From Timema cristinae (lineage: Eukaryota; Arthropoda; Insecta; Phasmatodea; Timematidae), in the NCBI GenBank assembly GCA_039000515.1, contig JBCFYV010009882.1:48249639-48313638 (forward strand): 64,000 nucleotides of DNA. Reading direction: 5' to 3'. This document shows, in pieces, positions 13,070 to 24,293 of this stretch. Every line of letters starts with the position of its first letter. Position 1 is the first letter of the stretch. Below the pieces are notes generated by a model. It ran no database searches. It saw only the letters and a list, made by a program, of their open reading frames with translations, and had not been told where the DNA came from. The position numbers and the translations under genes are program-made.

Positions 13070-13342
13070 CAACAGCTTATATCAGTCGATAGTGTGTCTA
13101 TCTACTGCGCCAAGGGTCCTGGGTTCGATTCTCGATATGGTCGAAAAATATATCATTGGTGAAATGTATGTTTACCCTTCCACAGTGATGAATCAACTCC
13201 CGGGGATTGGATGTTGTGTCTGTCGGTCTTAAATTAGATTATAAGACATATGAAGCTACGACAGGCCAAGCAAGCCAGTAGTAGAAAAATATATATAACT
13301 TGAATAAAGAAAATTGACCCAGGCCATAGGCTAGAAACAGTA
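13070..13342 (+). mobile_element. SINE family 2, near-full copy
   Basis: tRNA-like head with box A region TATCAGTCGATAG and box B GGGTTCGATTC (13121-13131), then a body shared with 41578-41845 (inverted): TATATCATTGGTGAAAT, CCGGGGATTGGATGTTGTG, ATATGAAGCT, GCCAAGCAAG and a CCCAGGCCATAGGCT end. No target duplication was found, so ends are approximate. Confidence 0.8.
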
Positions 13343-13344
13343 GG

Positions 13345-13947
13345 CTTAAGATACATGGTGGCTGCTACATGAAGATGGGTGATCTATTGCTGCTCAATCA
13401 ATCTTGATGGAGAATTAATAACAAAAAATGACCATAGTTCACAGTAGAGCCTCTATATTTCCTCCATAACCCTTACATCAAATGTGTATTTCTTCTCTCA
13501 GCCTAGGCTAGTGATAACATTTGGTTACACTGACTCCTTTTAGCTCATTGTAGATACCCTGATTCGTGGCAAATACAATGATTGGATTTCATTAAATAAA
13601 GAAGTGGATTTCTGTACAAACAATAGGTAAAGAGAATATAAGGTTGTGGTGATTTGGTCCCAAATAAACTCTGGTGATATGGTACAACAAAAATACAAAT
13701 AATAGCAGAAATGGGTAGATACCAAACAAACAAAAAATTGGAATTATTTGCCTTTAGTTAAATATGGCCATCCTGTTATAATAGCTGGTTCAAAGACATT
13801 TTCTACCAATGTTTTTTTGTAGAGGAAAATAAATTTACTAAAATGAAGAAACTACTTTTGGTTTTGGAATTTAAATCAATAAACTTGAACCATAATTCGA
13901 GATTAAAATGTTTGAGTGGTTAATATTGCAAAAAGATTTTATCTTGT
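13345..13947. other. AT-rich DNA just 3' of Sik3
   Basis: Nothing recognisable; open frames on the minus strand here have no family motif. Confidence 0.4.
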
Positions 13948-13953
13948 TTTATT
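13948..13953 (-). promoter_or_regulatory. candidate Sik3 polyadenylation signal
   Basis: The first AATAAA downstream of the Sik3 stop on the minus strand lies here (tttatt on the plus strand), giving a 3' UTR of about 0.8 kb. A weaker ATTAAA lies near 13995-14000. AT-rich DNA gives such hexamers by chance, so this is only a candidate. Confidence 0.35.
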
Positions 13954-14767
13954 TCACGTATATATTATAAATTAAAGAATGATACTAGTAATAATTTTAA
14001 TATTCTAATTATTAAAGGTTCATAAAACACATATCAAAAAATGTATGTGTGTCTAGTGAACAGCATTTGGTTTTGAATTTGTTTGGCTTATTTTTATAAG
14101 GAGTTTAGCTAGGATAAATTAGACAATTTTCTTCCTTAATAGTACAAAGCGTGTAATATTGGATGCCAGCCAATATAATGATCAATATTAATTCACGTGT
14201 TCAAATATAATAGTAAGTTTTCTATAAATCAACTTTGATCTGAATAAATATTGTGATTAAATTAAATTATAATCAATTTTATAAAAGGAAGGAAGTAAGT
14301 GTATAGAGAGTTTGGAGTAAATATTTTAAAATTACTAGTGGAATTTCCAATAAAATGACAAAGACCATACAAATATGACTAAAATTACAAATATAATAAA
14401 TAATGTGAATTTCTTATGGTCTCTGTAAAGTTACCAGACATCGCTGTTAAATAAGGGTTAAGCATACAAAGCTAAATGGTAAGTCACTCTTGGAGTAAAA
14501 CAATATCACAGATAAAGACTTAAACAAATCTATATGGTCTGAATATTTCCAATTAAATTGGAAGGTTTCAATAATGAAAGAAATATACATTCTAATTAAT
14601 TTAGATTTATCTCAACGATCAAAAATGAAATAATCAATTCTATAGTAAAAGAGGCAACATTCTGAAATTTAAATATATATTCTCATATAGTAATTAACAT
14701 TAATATAAATTTGTAGATGATTGAAAGTAAAGACAATACTTAATAATAAACTTGTGCTGTTGATTTA
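13954..14767 (-). other. probable Sik3 3' UTR
   Basis: AT-rich sequence between the TGA and the candidate poly(A) signal. No open frame, repeat or recognisable element was seen in it. Confidence 0.4.
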
Positions 14768-16659
14768 TCAAACAGTCATACATGAAATAAGTTCTTGACA
14801 CAATTGACTATACTGATGTTGATCACCAGATATTCTTCTCATCTTCAGACCTTTTAGTTCACAACCCAAGTCTGTGCATACCATCAGTTCTATTTGCACT
14901 CCTCCTGGGTACTCTAGTGCCAAACCACCCTCACTATAATCTCCACTATCACTCATGTGTGAAGAGAAGGTGAAACCTTTTGGTGGAGCACGAGCATCTA
15001 TTAGTCTTTTTACCAGCCCTAAGATGTCTGTGGCAGTCAGTCTTGAGCAGAAATCAGACAAAGTAACTTTAAATGAACCACTTGAAGTCTTTTGAAGATG
15101 TTCTGAGGCAAAAACATTTCCTGCAGACATGCTTGTAATACTTGGAGAATTTGTCAAAGTGTCTTTGAAAATAGTATTTTTCCCATTTTCATACGTTATG
15201 TCCATTGCATTTGTAGTGTAATTATTGTGAAAATTTTGAAAGATTTCAGTGCTATTGGAAGAATCATCACTTGCATAGAAATCTGGATTTTGACTATATG
15301 AAGTAAATGTTGTAGGTGGTGGGATATGCCTTAGAAGAGAATTTTTATTTTCGGTATAAATGCTTCTGCATTCTTCCATTTTTGAAAGTGATATTAAAGG
15401 TGGCATGCATGGTTCAAATGATTGTTTACTAATTTCAACATCATTACCATCAAAATTTTGTTGACGACACTCGATGGAATCTGAGTGTCTAAAACAACAT
15501 TCTCTTTCCATACATACATGTTCACTTATACTTTTGCTAATACCATCAAATTTCATTTCACTGTCATAGTCTTCAACATTTTTCTTTTTTCCGATTCCAC
15601 GAACTATAGAAGGTCTAGAAGGGTCGCAGGGTCCTGAAATAACAAATGAAGGCAAAATTGTGGTAGTACCACAGAATGAGTTTATAGGAAATGTAGGAAC
15701 TGGGATCATTGATGGTGAGCTATATGAATTTCCCTTACGATTTCTACTGACACCAAGATCAGTATTTTGAACAACAAAATTTAGAGTTGGTTGAAACTGT
15801 GACATTTGTTCATGGGTTTGTTCCATAATCACAGAAGTGGGAATAAACTCTACCTTTGAAGGAAGTGTACTATGGAAGGAGGGAGAATTTTGGTGTAATG
15901 TAAAGTCTTCAACAATCATGCCATCTATTTCACTCGTTTCATTTACATCACATGTTAACGAATCACTTGAATCACTGGAAGACAAGCTCTCCACTAAAGT
16001 CACTTCACCTCCCATTTCATCAGTAACAGATATCTGTGGATGATGAGAAGGGAATGATTGGTTGATTCCTGTTTGTAAATGTTTGGATCCAGTTGCATTT
16101 ATTCGTTTTTCACTTAATTGAGATCGAATATTGCCACTTAAAATGTTTTCAATAACAACATCACTACCTAGTAATTGCTGATGAAAGCCAATATTGTTTT
16201 CTTCTTGAATCATTCCTAGGGTTGTACTGTTGGTTGGAGAAAGTTGTAAGGGGGTTATCACTGGTGAACGGTGATGAAGATGAACACTGTGATGGGGAGA
16301 TGTTGATATGGAAGGTTGTTGTATTCTCAAGTCAAGAGGAACATTAACCGTTGGAATGCCATGGGTTATGGAACCTGTATTAGTAGACAGTCCACTGAGT
16401 CCCTGAGTGATAGATGTGATGCTGATTGCACCCACACAGGAACCTGAACCAACTATTCCAACAGGAGAGGTGCATGTTGGTGAAGGTGGCAGGGATGGCA
16501 TGCAACCATTTTGTATGTAACGAGGGAAGAGATTTTGACCTTGAACAAACTCCGAGCTAATTTGTTGCTGTTGTTGAAGATGCAAGTGTTGTAAATGATG
16601 AGCAAGAGTAATGTTGCCTTCCACACTTTCCGAAGGATGTGCATGATGAATAGGAGAAC
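14768..16659 (-). CDS. Sik3: Sik3 terminal exon F (long tail and KA1-like C terminus)
   Basis: This 1892-nt last exon is entered in phase 1 after a ttttttttaag acceptor; the split codon with exon E is Gly (IPG|SPIHHAHPSESVEGNI). The open frame runs 629 codons to a TGA at 14768-14770. The first half is disordered, with a His/Gln run (LAHHLQHLHLQQQQQ), Pro-rich stretches and an acidic Ser cluster (VESLSSSDSSDS). The last 99 residues are folded-looking: a helical SDFCSRLTATDILGLVKRLI, a loop, then VQIELMVC, GLKMRRISGD and YSQLCQELIS. That strand-strand-helix pattern with R-R-I-S-G matches KA1 domains. An internal GTG at 16622-16624 is not a start; it encodes Val in the spliced frame. Confidence 0.9.
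14771..15067 (-). other. Sik3: KA1-like domain at the Sik3 C terminus
   Basis: This covers residues 820-918 of the fragment. The core is in the last ~50 residues: LEYPGGVQIELMVC, then ELKGLKMRRISGDQ, then a closing helix QYSQLCQELISCM. In MARK/PAR-1 kinases the KA1 domain ends with a strand containing the pattern G-h-[RK]-h-[KR]-R-I-S-G followed by a helix (family knowledge). The match is by eye. KA1 domains bind acidic phospholipids and can autoinhibit the kinase, so this could tether or gate Sik3. Confidence 0.6.
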
Positions 16660-16751
16660 CTTAAAAAAAAGGAAAAAGTGCATCCATCAATGAACATATT
16701 TGATCATAATAATTTAATGCTTATAAGAGAATCTTATATAGTTATAATTGA

Positions 16752-16830
16752 CATCTAGACATAGGAATCGAACCTGGGGCATTTTGTTTTGTGTGCTGAT
16801 GCTCTACCAATGAGCTAAACCAGAATTAGC
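16752..16830 (-). mobile_element. tRNA-derived SINE head (best preserved of three)
   Basis: On the minus strand it reads TTTAGCTCATTGGTAGAGC (good box A) and CAGGTTCGATTCCTA (perfect box B), spaced as in a tRNA. The arms do not form a convincing full cloverleaf (the anticodon-arm region is A-rich), so it is a SINE head or tRNA pseudogene, not a working tRNA. It lies in the last Sik3 intron, in the gene's own direction. Confidence 0.7.
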
Positions 16831-16969
16831 TACTACTTGGAGCTATCATTGAACACAGCTCCCGGTTACTCGGTGTCAGTATGCTTCCACAAACACATTA
16901 GGTAGAACTTAACTTTGGTACATGTATAGCCATGCACCGGCGTATACACTTAGATTAAATTTAGTTTAA

Positions 16970-17130
16970 AAATGATACCTAGACAGAAGAAGGAAACCAA
17001 GGATAAGTGTGCCAATGATTTACCAATAAGCTATCCATATTAAGAGTTATTCTTCCCTCATTGTTATTCTTCACTCATAAGACTATGCCTTAAACTAAGC
17101 ATGTGTTTTACCACTGGGCTGGACGAGGTT
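16970..17130 (-). repeat. two further degenerate tRNA-like heads
   Basis: At 16972-17036 and about 17060-17128 the plus strand shows GATTTACCAATAAGCTATCC and GTTTTACCACTGGGCTGG. These line up with GCTCTACCAATGAGCTAAAC at 16792, the complement of box A in the better copy. The arrangement suggests old side-by-side SINE copies. Confidence 0.45.
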
Positions 17131-18046
17131 TAAATCCTGGCTAGGTTCAAATGGGATGATTTATTCTCAATTTGACCTCCAATTTTATCTCCAATTGAGT
17201 GTTGTTGATTTTATTAAACTTCCCTTAGATTAGATCAAGTTAATGATAGCCAGCACACATGCAGAATATGTAATTAAAATAATAAAAGGTCTTATAATAT
17301 TTTTTAATTTAATTTATAAAAAGGGCCAAGAATGCCAGTTTAACATTTTGATTGTGGACTGTGATTTTTGTTTTTAAAATTAGTCCCTGAGGAAACATAC
17401 TGAATTAATGAATTTATTTTAGTGAATAGTTTGAATTAAGATATAACTTTCTATGTGGGTAAAACAAAAATCCCTATCTTTTGGACACCATAGAAGTACT
17501 ATAAATAGTCTTATATTTGGATATGGTATGAATAAGTGAAATGAAAGAAACACCTATTTGATAAGAGGTTAATATTAAGGATCACACTACAACTAAATAA
17601 TTCTACTCTTGCATAAATGTGCAACATGCCATGGCAAGAAGTGAGAATAGATTTTAAAATTATAATTGTATGATCAAATCATCTATATGGTTTTGTATCC
17701 ATCTTTAAGAAATATATTAACATTCAACAGTATTACAAACAAAATTATTGCTAAAAATGTTTCAAGGAGTTGACTAATTTGTTACTAAAATATTTTAAAG
17801 GCTTAATTATTGAGTTATACAAGAGTCCAGAAATGTTGTTTAAAAGAAAATTTAGTAAAGGTGAGAAAAAAACAGTGGATCATAAAGAGAAAATGCTGTA
17901 GTGTGTTTATGAATTGAAGGGAAAACTTCATTATAGAACAAGATGTAATCTTAATTTACATATTCAACATTTGGAGCACCACTTACTAACAAGTATTTAA
18001 CACAGATTTTTTTTTCCAAACAATTACTAAATGTATAATGAATTAC

Positions 18047-18233
18047 CAGGTATAGAGGCTGGACTATGGTTTATTGGTGGTGATGGAGTAGGTGACATAT
18101 GTGGAGTAGCAAGAGGGGATAGTGTGCCTGCTGGTGCACCTCCACCTTGCCCCAATATATGCTGGATATGTAAAGAGTGGAGCAACTGAAGTTCAGCTTG
18201 AGTCTGTGCATCTGCCATACCTCCACTGTGTCT
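18047..18233 (-). CDS. Sik3: Sik3 exon E (low-complexity tail)
   Basis: The exon is 187 nt, entered in phase 0 after caatgtttcag and left in phase 1 at ATACCTG|gtaatt. It encodes fragment residues 227-288: RHSGGMADAQTQAELQLLHS, a short His/Leu/Gln helix-like region, a Gly/Ala patch, then Ser/Pro-rich repeats (SPTPSPPINHSPASIP). This kind of disordered, proline-directed sequence is usual in SIK tails and offers many S/T-P sites. Phase 0 entry and phase 1 exit fit exons D and F exactly. Confidence 0.85.
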
Positions 18234-18685
18234 CTGAAACATTGTTACCTTACCACAGTTATATGTGTTTATTTTATATAACTATATAACTGTATTACAA
18301 GAACTTGTTTGTTATTTAAATGGTGGCAGCTAATCATATAATGTAGCTTAGACCAAAAATGCTAATAAATGTGTATTTAATCTGTTATAAACATTGTATT
18401 TATTTGAGGTATATTTTAACTTGATTTAATTAAATAAATCAAAAGAGATGGCTTGAGCCCAATATATCAATCTCCATTTTAACTATGAATCTAAAATCCG
18501 AATATTAGAAACCATAGTAAACATATAAGCTTTACTAAAGTAAATAACTTCTTAAGTTGCCAGTAAACATAAAAAAAGGAATTTTTTAGTCGTGGTAACA
18601 ATGTATTCATAAATTGAATAACATGGTAAATTAATCATCTGGAGTTTTGTTGTTTTGTTTATTTTATAATTATGTTGGTCTAGAC

Positions 18686-19148
18686 CAGTTATGGGTAAAC
18701 TTTTCAGGTAGTGGGCCAAAACAAAAAGGTCACGTGAGATAAAACAGTTTATTAAAACGCTACAATGGTACATTTTACAAAACTATTGTACAATTAAGTC
18801 CTATTAATTATTAAATGGATTTGTATTATAATGATATTTAACTATTCAAATACAATGTAAGTTGTTTAGATTATTTTTATTAACAGATACTTGAATAAAA
18901 CAAATACTTAACACTACTTGAATTGCTCTCAACCAAAAGTTAATATTCCAATTTCATGGATGGTTTGAGTATTATTTAATCTCTGAATACTAGTCACTAA
19001 GCTATAAAATAGAAAGAAAAACAAACGAGTGTGACATTATTTTTTGTCTCTTGTTTTTCCTCATTTTTAACACATTATTTCTTAATCGGAATTTTGAATC
19101 CTTTCGCAGGCCGCATTTGGCCCGCAGGCTGTACTTTGCCCATCACTG
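18686..19148. mobile_element. hAT (Charlie-like) MITE with palindromic duplication
   Basis: Inverted ends CAGTTATGGGTAAACTTT and, from the right, CAGTGATGGGCAAAGTAC. The perfect 8-bp duplication GTCTAGAC is at 18678-18685 and 19149-19156; it is itself a palindrome. The subterminal GTGGGCCAAA / GCGGGCCAAA strings are typical of animal hAT elements. No coding content. Confidence 0.88.
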
Positions 19149-21758
19149 GTCTAGACTACCAATAAGCTGAATAAGAAATCTGAAACATCTATGTATTCAA
19201 ATTTTAAACAAACAAGTTTTTTTTAATCGTCGTAAATTTGACATGTTCTTGAATCCTTGGATCTTAACTATTTTTAAGGATTCAAAGGTCCTATCCATAG
19301 ACATAATAACTATTTCTGTATTATGTGTTAAGAGAGACTTATTCACCAACAAAACAGTCAGATAGCTATTTTAATTTGGATCAATCCAGAGCTAAAAGAA
19401 GTTGTTTATCTTTGAAATTCAAGTTAAATTCCTACGTTGGTTAACTTAGTTGACATTCATACATTAAAATTTAATAGATTGAAATCGTGAAAAGAAGAAA
19501 TGGTAGGAATTATATAAACATAAAAATAGATTATTTCACACTTTTTCATATTTCAGCATTTAGTGTGCTTAATTAAGCACAGTCTATAATAGTTGCATTC
19601 ACAGAGAGACAGGTAGTTTTGTGGATCTAAACTAAGTAAAAAGCAATATTATCACAAGTTAGTTTCAGTATAAAATATGTCAAAGATGATAATATTTTTC
19701 TTATTTAAAATAGTCAGTTTATTTTGGAAAGTGCAAGTTTTTATTTTCATTAGGGCTCTGCAAGTATTCGAACTATGAGATTCGAGTAGAGCTTAACATT
19801 AAAGCTCAGGATTGAGATCAAAAATTTTGTAGGCTCGCCATTTTCGAGATTCCTCTTGCTGTACGTGCAAATCAATTTTTAAAACACAATGGTAAGTTTA
19901 GGCTATTTTCTTTAGATGATATCGGCAGTTTCACTCTTAAACCATTTGATGAATTAACAAATTGTTAAAATTAATATCAAATTTCACATTAAAAATGTAA
20001 TAGAGCTCTTAAACTACTTTGGACTGGTAAGCTAATTCAATATTTTCGTCAATATTGAAATATCCTCATTGAGAAGGCAATGAAAATAAAAATAGCTAAA
20101 GAGATAACTAACTAAACCCTTTAATAATTATTTTTACATGGTCTCTTTCTTAAATTGTAGTTTCAGTTAGATTAAACATTTAACAATGAGAATGGTTATT
20201 GATGGTTTTCGAACTTAAATTTAAAACTTGTATAAATATGTTTGACTTCAAAACTAGCATTAGTTTCTAAACTGTTATAGAAATTTGTTGGTTAATCTGT
20301 CTAAAATCAGTGTTGATCAAAATTGTGATGAATATTTAACCAAACATATCACATTTATATTAAAAAGAAGTATTTCATATTGTCTACTAGAAATAATATT
20401 TCATAATGGGATAATTTCAAAGTGATCATGCACAATTATTAAATAGAGGACTAATAAACAAAATATTACTAAACCTTTCAAATGTCTGCTTATGATTATT
20501 TAATTTTCTTATATGGTAATTAATATTATGGAGGTTTATTTTGTGCAGTGTAATATTATAAGCTCAATAAAACATAAATCTTGTGAACATTTTTGTAATC
20601 GTGGGTATACTTTTAATATCTTTAGACATAAGTGTTAAAACTGTTTTAATGATCTTTTATATTATATTTTTACATATATGTTATTATTTTAAAAACCAAT
20701 ATCCCTATTTTTTGTACTTTTTTTCAAAAGTATTAAATAATTATAAAAATGAGTGTCATTCTTATTTAAAAAAACATATTGTTTTCATATATTTTTAAAA
20801 TTCTACATTTTAAAGATGTGGTATTTACATCTTATGTTTGTTTGCACAAGCATAGTAAAACAATCTTCCTAGTCTCAGGAGTTTTAAGTCTATATTTGTT
20901 CGCTGATGACCAGGCTTGTTGGTCAGTACTAAAGGATTCTGATAATGAAGCTCTAGGTTGTCTAATGCTTTCACTGGTTGATAATGGTCTTGTTTTATGA
21001 TGTGTCACAAGGCAACCAATGAGATAATATATAGTGCAGCACTTTTAAAAATTATTCAAGTAGTCAGTCTTAGTGTATTATCTGTTCATGATAGCTATTC
21101 TAAATGAGATAGTTACTGGAGGGCTAGGTAGAAATATGTACCATCACCAACAATTTTATTCCGTACTACCTTGCACAGATTGATGCTTCTACTGTGAAGA
21201 TACCCATATAATAATTAGGCCTATCTGGAGGAATTAACTATACGCCTGTTGTTTGCATGTATAGTATTAGCATATCTGGAGTGGTTGGAGATGGTGATAC
21301 ATTAGAAGCTAAGCTGGACTCAAAACTATAGATCCAATGAGGGCTGTTTTGATCATAAGGAGGATCCTTGCGAGCGGGGTATGGCAGTCATCTGCCTTCA
21401 TTCTACCCAAATGTCTCAACTACGTGCACCTGCTTGAACAATGCTTGGAAGATGATGGAAGATGATAAGAGTGGAGATCTTAGATTAATTTCACCGAGAA
21501 TAAGAAATGGTTCAAACTCCTTTGACATAAAATTATAACCAATGTTGCTTGACAGGAGTAATGTAAGTCCATGTGTAGCAAAAATGTATCTTAGTATTTT
21601 GCTTGATGATATCGTAGACTTCATGTGTTTAATTGAAGGCTATTAGCAATAGGCATCTACAATTATTATTTAACAGTTTTTTCCTTGTACTGGAACCACC
21701 ATTGCCATATGTAAGTGGATACAAGGGTTTGTGTTTAGTTGTCTGTGAGAGTATAGGG

Positions 21759-24293
21759 CAGAGGTTCCCAAACCTTCTGGATCCGCGAATCCCTTGACCT
21801 ATCGAAATTTTTTATGATGCCTCCCCTGAGCCAAATAATATTACGTATGAGGCATATGTCACTATGACATGCTTTATCCATAATATGAATAACATATTAT
21901 GTCATGCAGGTGACTAATTTTTTTACACGAGACTTAAAAATAAGTAAAACAGTAACATAAACTTTTATGAAATAATTTTAAAATTTAATTCAATATCTAA
22001 ATTTAAAGAATTTTAAAAACACTTTACAAAAACAAAGTAAAAAACTAATGCATATGAAATTACTTTTATAAAATATTCAATCATACAATTTTACACTTAT
22101 CCTTCTAAATGAAATGGATGGGCTTGTTTCTTCTTGAACAATTAATCAAAACTGGGCAAAATATTGAAAATATGCATCTCTTCCTGAACATTAACTCTTG
22201 CTTTGTACTTGGATTTGATAAATGCCACTGCTGAAAATCCACTCTCACACAGATAGGAAGTTACAAATGGAATTAGTATTTGAAGAGATATGGTGCTTAT
22301 TGCTGGATATTCCTGCTTCACCAGGCTCCAAAATTCAGGCAGTGACACAGAAATAAACTTTGCTTTCAATGTGGAATCTGATGAACGATCAATAAGTTGC
22401 TCTTCTTCTGCAGTAGTGAGATTTGATGTGGACGCGGCGTTGAAGGGATATCTGACCCACTGATGCTGTTCAACCACTTCTGGAAAATACTTTCCGAATT
22501 GAACCTGGAGTTGTGACACTTACTCATTAAACTGAACTTCATTATCTTCCAGAAAGTTCTGAGCCAGAGGGAAGCAGTCAGATTTACCCATCTATTTTAC
22601 TCTTCCAGAGTAGCTTTATTATTTTTTGAAGGCCAACACTTTGTCTGAAAGTTGTAGGATGTAAGTTTCATAACCCTGCAGGGTCATATTCAAGGAGTTC
22701 AGTTTTTCAAAAATATCAGAAAGATATGCCAACTTCAAAAGAAAGTCATTTTCATAAAGGAAATTTGCAGCACTGGCATGATTTTCTTCAAGCAGGTATG
22801 AATACAGTTCCCTCCTCAGTTCATATACCCATGCCAGAACATTCCCACGGGAAGTCAAATAGAGTTGCAATAGTAAAGCAAAGAAGTGTTCCGAGCCCCC
22901 AAGACAATAAACGTATTTGAAAAAAATCTGGCCTTTACTGGTCGTGTTTTGATGAAGTTTACCACTATGATAACTGTTTCTAAGCCCTCATTTAGAGCGC
23001 ATTTACATGCTTGGATGTGGGTGCTTCCCTATGAATAATGCAGTGCATCCACAGAGTATCAGGCGCTTTGTTCCGTATGAGAGTTTGTAGTCCACCATAA
23101 CCTGACATTGATCGACCACCATCAGTACAAACTCCAACACATTTTGTCCCGTCAATATTGTGTTCTGTAATGAAAGTATCAAGGATATGAAACAAATCCG
23201 TGGCTTTGGTAGAGTAACAGATCCCCGACAAATTTATTGTCTGCACCTATGAGCCGCACATAATAAATCAAATGGGTTTCATTGTTGCTGTCAGTTGCTT
23301 CATCCAGTTGAATCATGAAATCCTTGCATTTTAGTTTTTCAATTAATTGCTCGTTTATATAGTCAGCCAAGTCATGTGTTCTAGGACTGATCATAATATT
23401 TGACAAAAGTATGTTTAAGAATTTTTTTAACAGTAGACTCTCCAATCATAGCCGATATCATATCCACAGCAGCTGGTAAAATCAGTTCTTTGGCAATAGT
23501 ATGCAGTTTTTTACATTGCGCAAAGCATTATGCAACTTTGTAAGATTAAAGAAAATAAGAGCTTTGGTGGGGATCATAGCTTGTTTAGAAAAACTAACTT
23601 TCTGTTAATTCATTTCTTTTAACTTATGGGAAAAATAATAACGGGTTTACTTACCAAGCCACTGTGAACTGTTTCCAAATGACATTTCAATTCACTGGGC
23701 AGCATATTGTCAGCAGCCAACATTTTCAGGCAAACGACACACTGAGGATGCTCTTTATTATCCACACTCATTTTTGTGAAGCGGTAATCCAGGTAGCTCT
23801 CATAATATTTCCTACATTTCCTGTTCAGTTCGTCCATAGAGGCAGGCTTCAAATTTTTAATTAATATTTAAAAACTTCTCCAATATGAAAGAAACACACA
23901 CAATAACGACCCAATGATTATTATACCACTACTATAAAAATTTCAAATGCTAACATTACTATACGAGTTGTTAGTTAACCTAGCGTCTTAAGTACATGCT
24001 CTCCTACTACCACTACTCACATCCAGCCTATAGTTAGGCGAATGACTTGAGAACTACCTAGTGGGAATTTACATCACCATGACTAATGTAGTAACTTCAT
24101 ATTCCGCTAGAGGTAGTAGATGATTCATAAACACTGCACGTGCAGTTAAGTGTCTGTTGGGTCTAATGCGTTAATAGTGGGTTTTGTTTTTAATTAAAAA
24201 TCTAAAAAATCTTCATTCCCGGTGAGGTATGAGGCTCCCCTGGCCTATACTGGCACCTCCTAAGGGCGCCGCGGCTCACAGTTTGAGAACCTC
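21759..24293 (-). mobile_element. hAT transposon, full length but frameshifted
   Basis: The ends are CAGAGGTTCCCAAAC on the left and its near-complement GTTTGAGAACCTC on the right. TATAGGG flanks both sides (21752-21758 and 24294-24300), so about 7 of 8 duplicated bases remain and the right junction has lost about three. The element is 2.5 kb and carries a broken transposase on the minus strand. It sits in a Sik3 intron. Confidence 0.88.
22142..23852 (-). pseudogene. hAT transposase, SCAND3/ZBED5-like, broken
   Basis: Five successive frames in order give a complete hAT layout. 23852-23619 is a BED zinc finger (C-V-V-C ... H-x4-H). 23445-23179 has IQLDEATDSNNETH, the first catalytic Asp region. 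23246-22992 has VCTDGGRSMSG and WMHCIIHRE, the second catalytic Asp and its partner motif. 22870-22619 is the helical insertion. 22519-22142 has LIPFVTSYLCESGFSA, the hAT dimerisation domain. Frameshifts and stops separate the pieces, so no working protein is made. Family placement is by motif wording and could be a neighbouring hAT clade. Confidence 0.85.

Noticed and set aside
16752..16830. A functional tRNA gene
   Set aside because: A and B boxes are good, but the anticodon-arm region is A-rich and the acceptor arms do not pair well.
20840..21000. A frame with LFADDQACW that resembles a reverse-transcriptase F-A-D-D motif
   Set aside because: No other RT motif lies before or after it in any frame, and the surrounding sequence is ordinary AT-rich intron.
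21403..21624. 73-codon minus frame and further open sequence to 21100
   Set aside because: No recognisable motif and no splice-consistent continuation; left unannotated.
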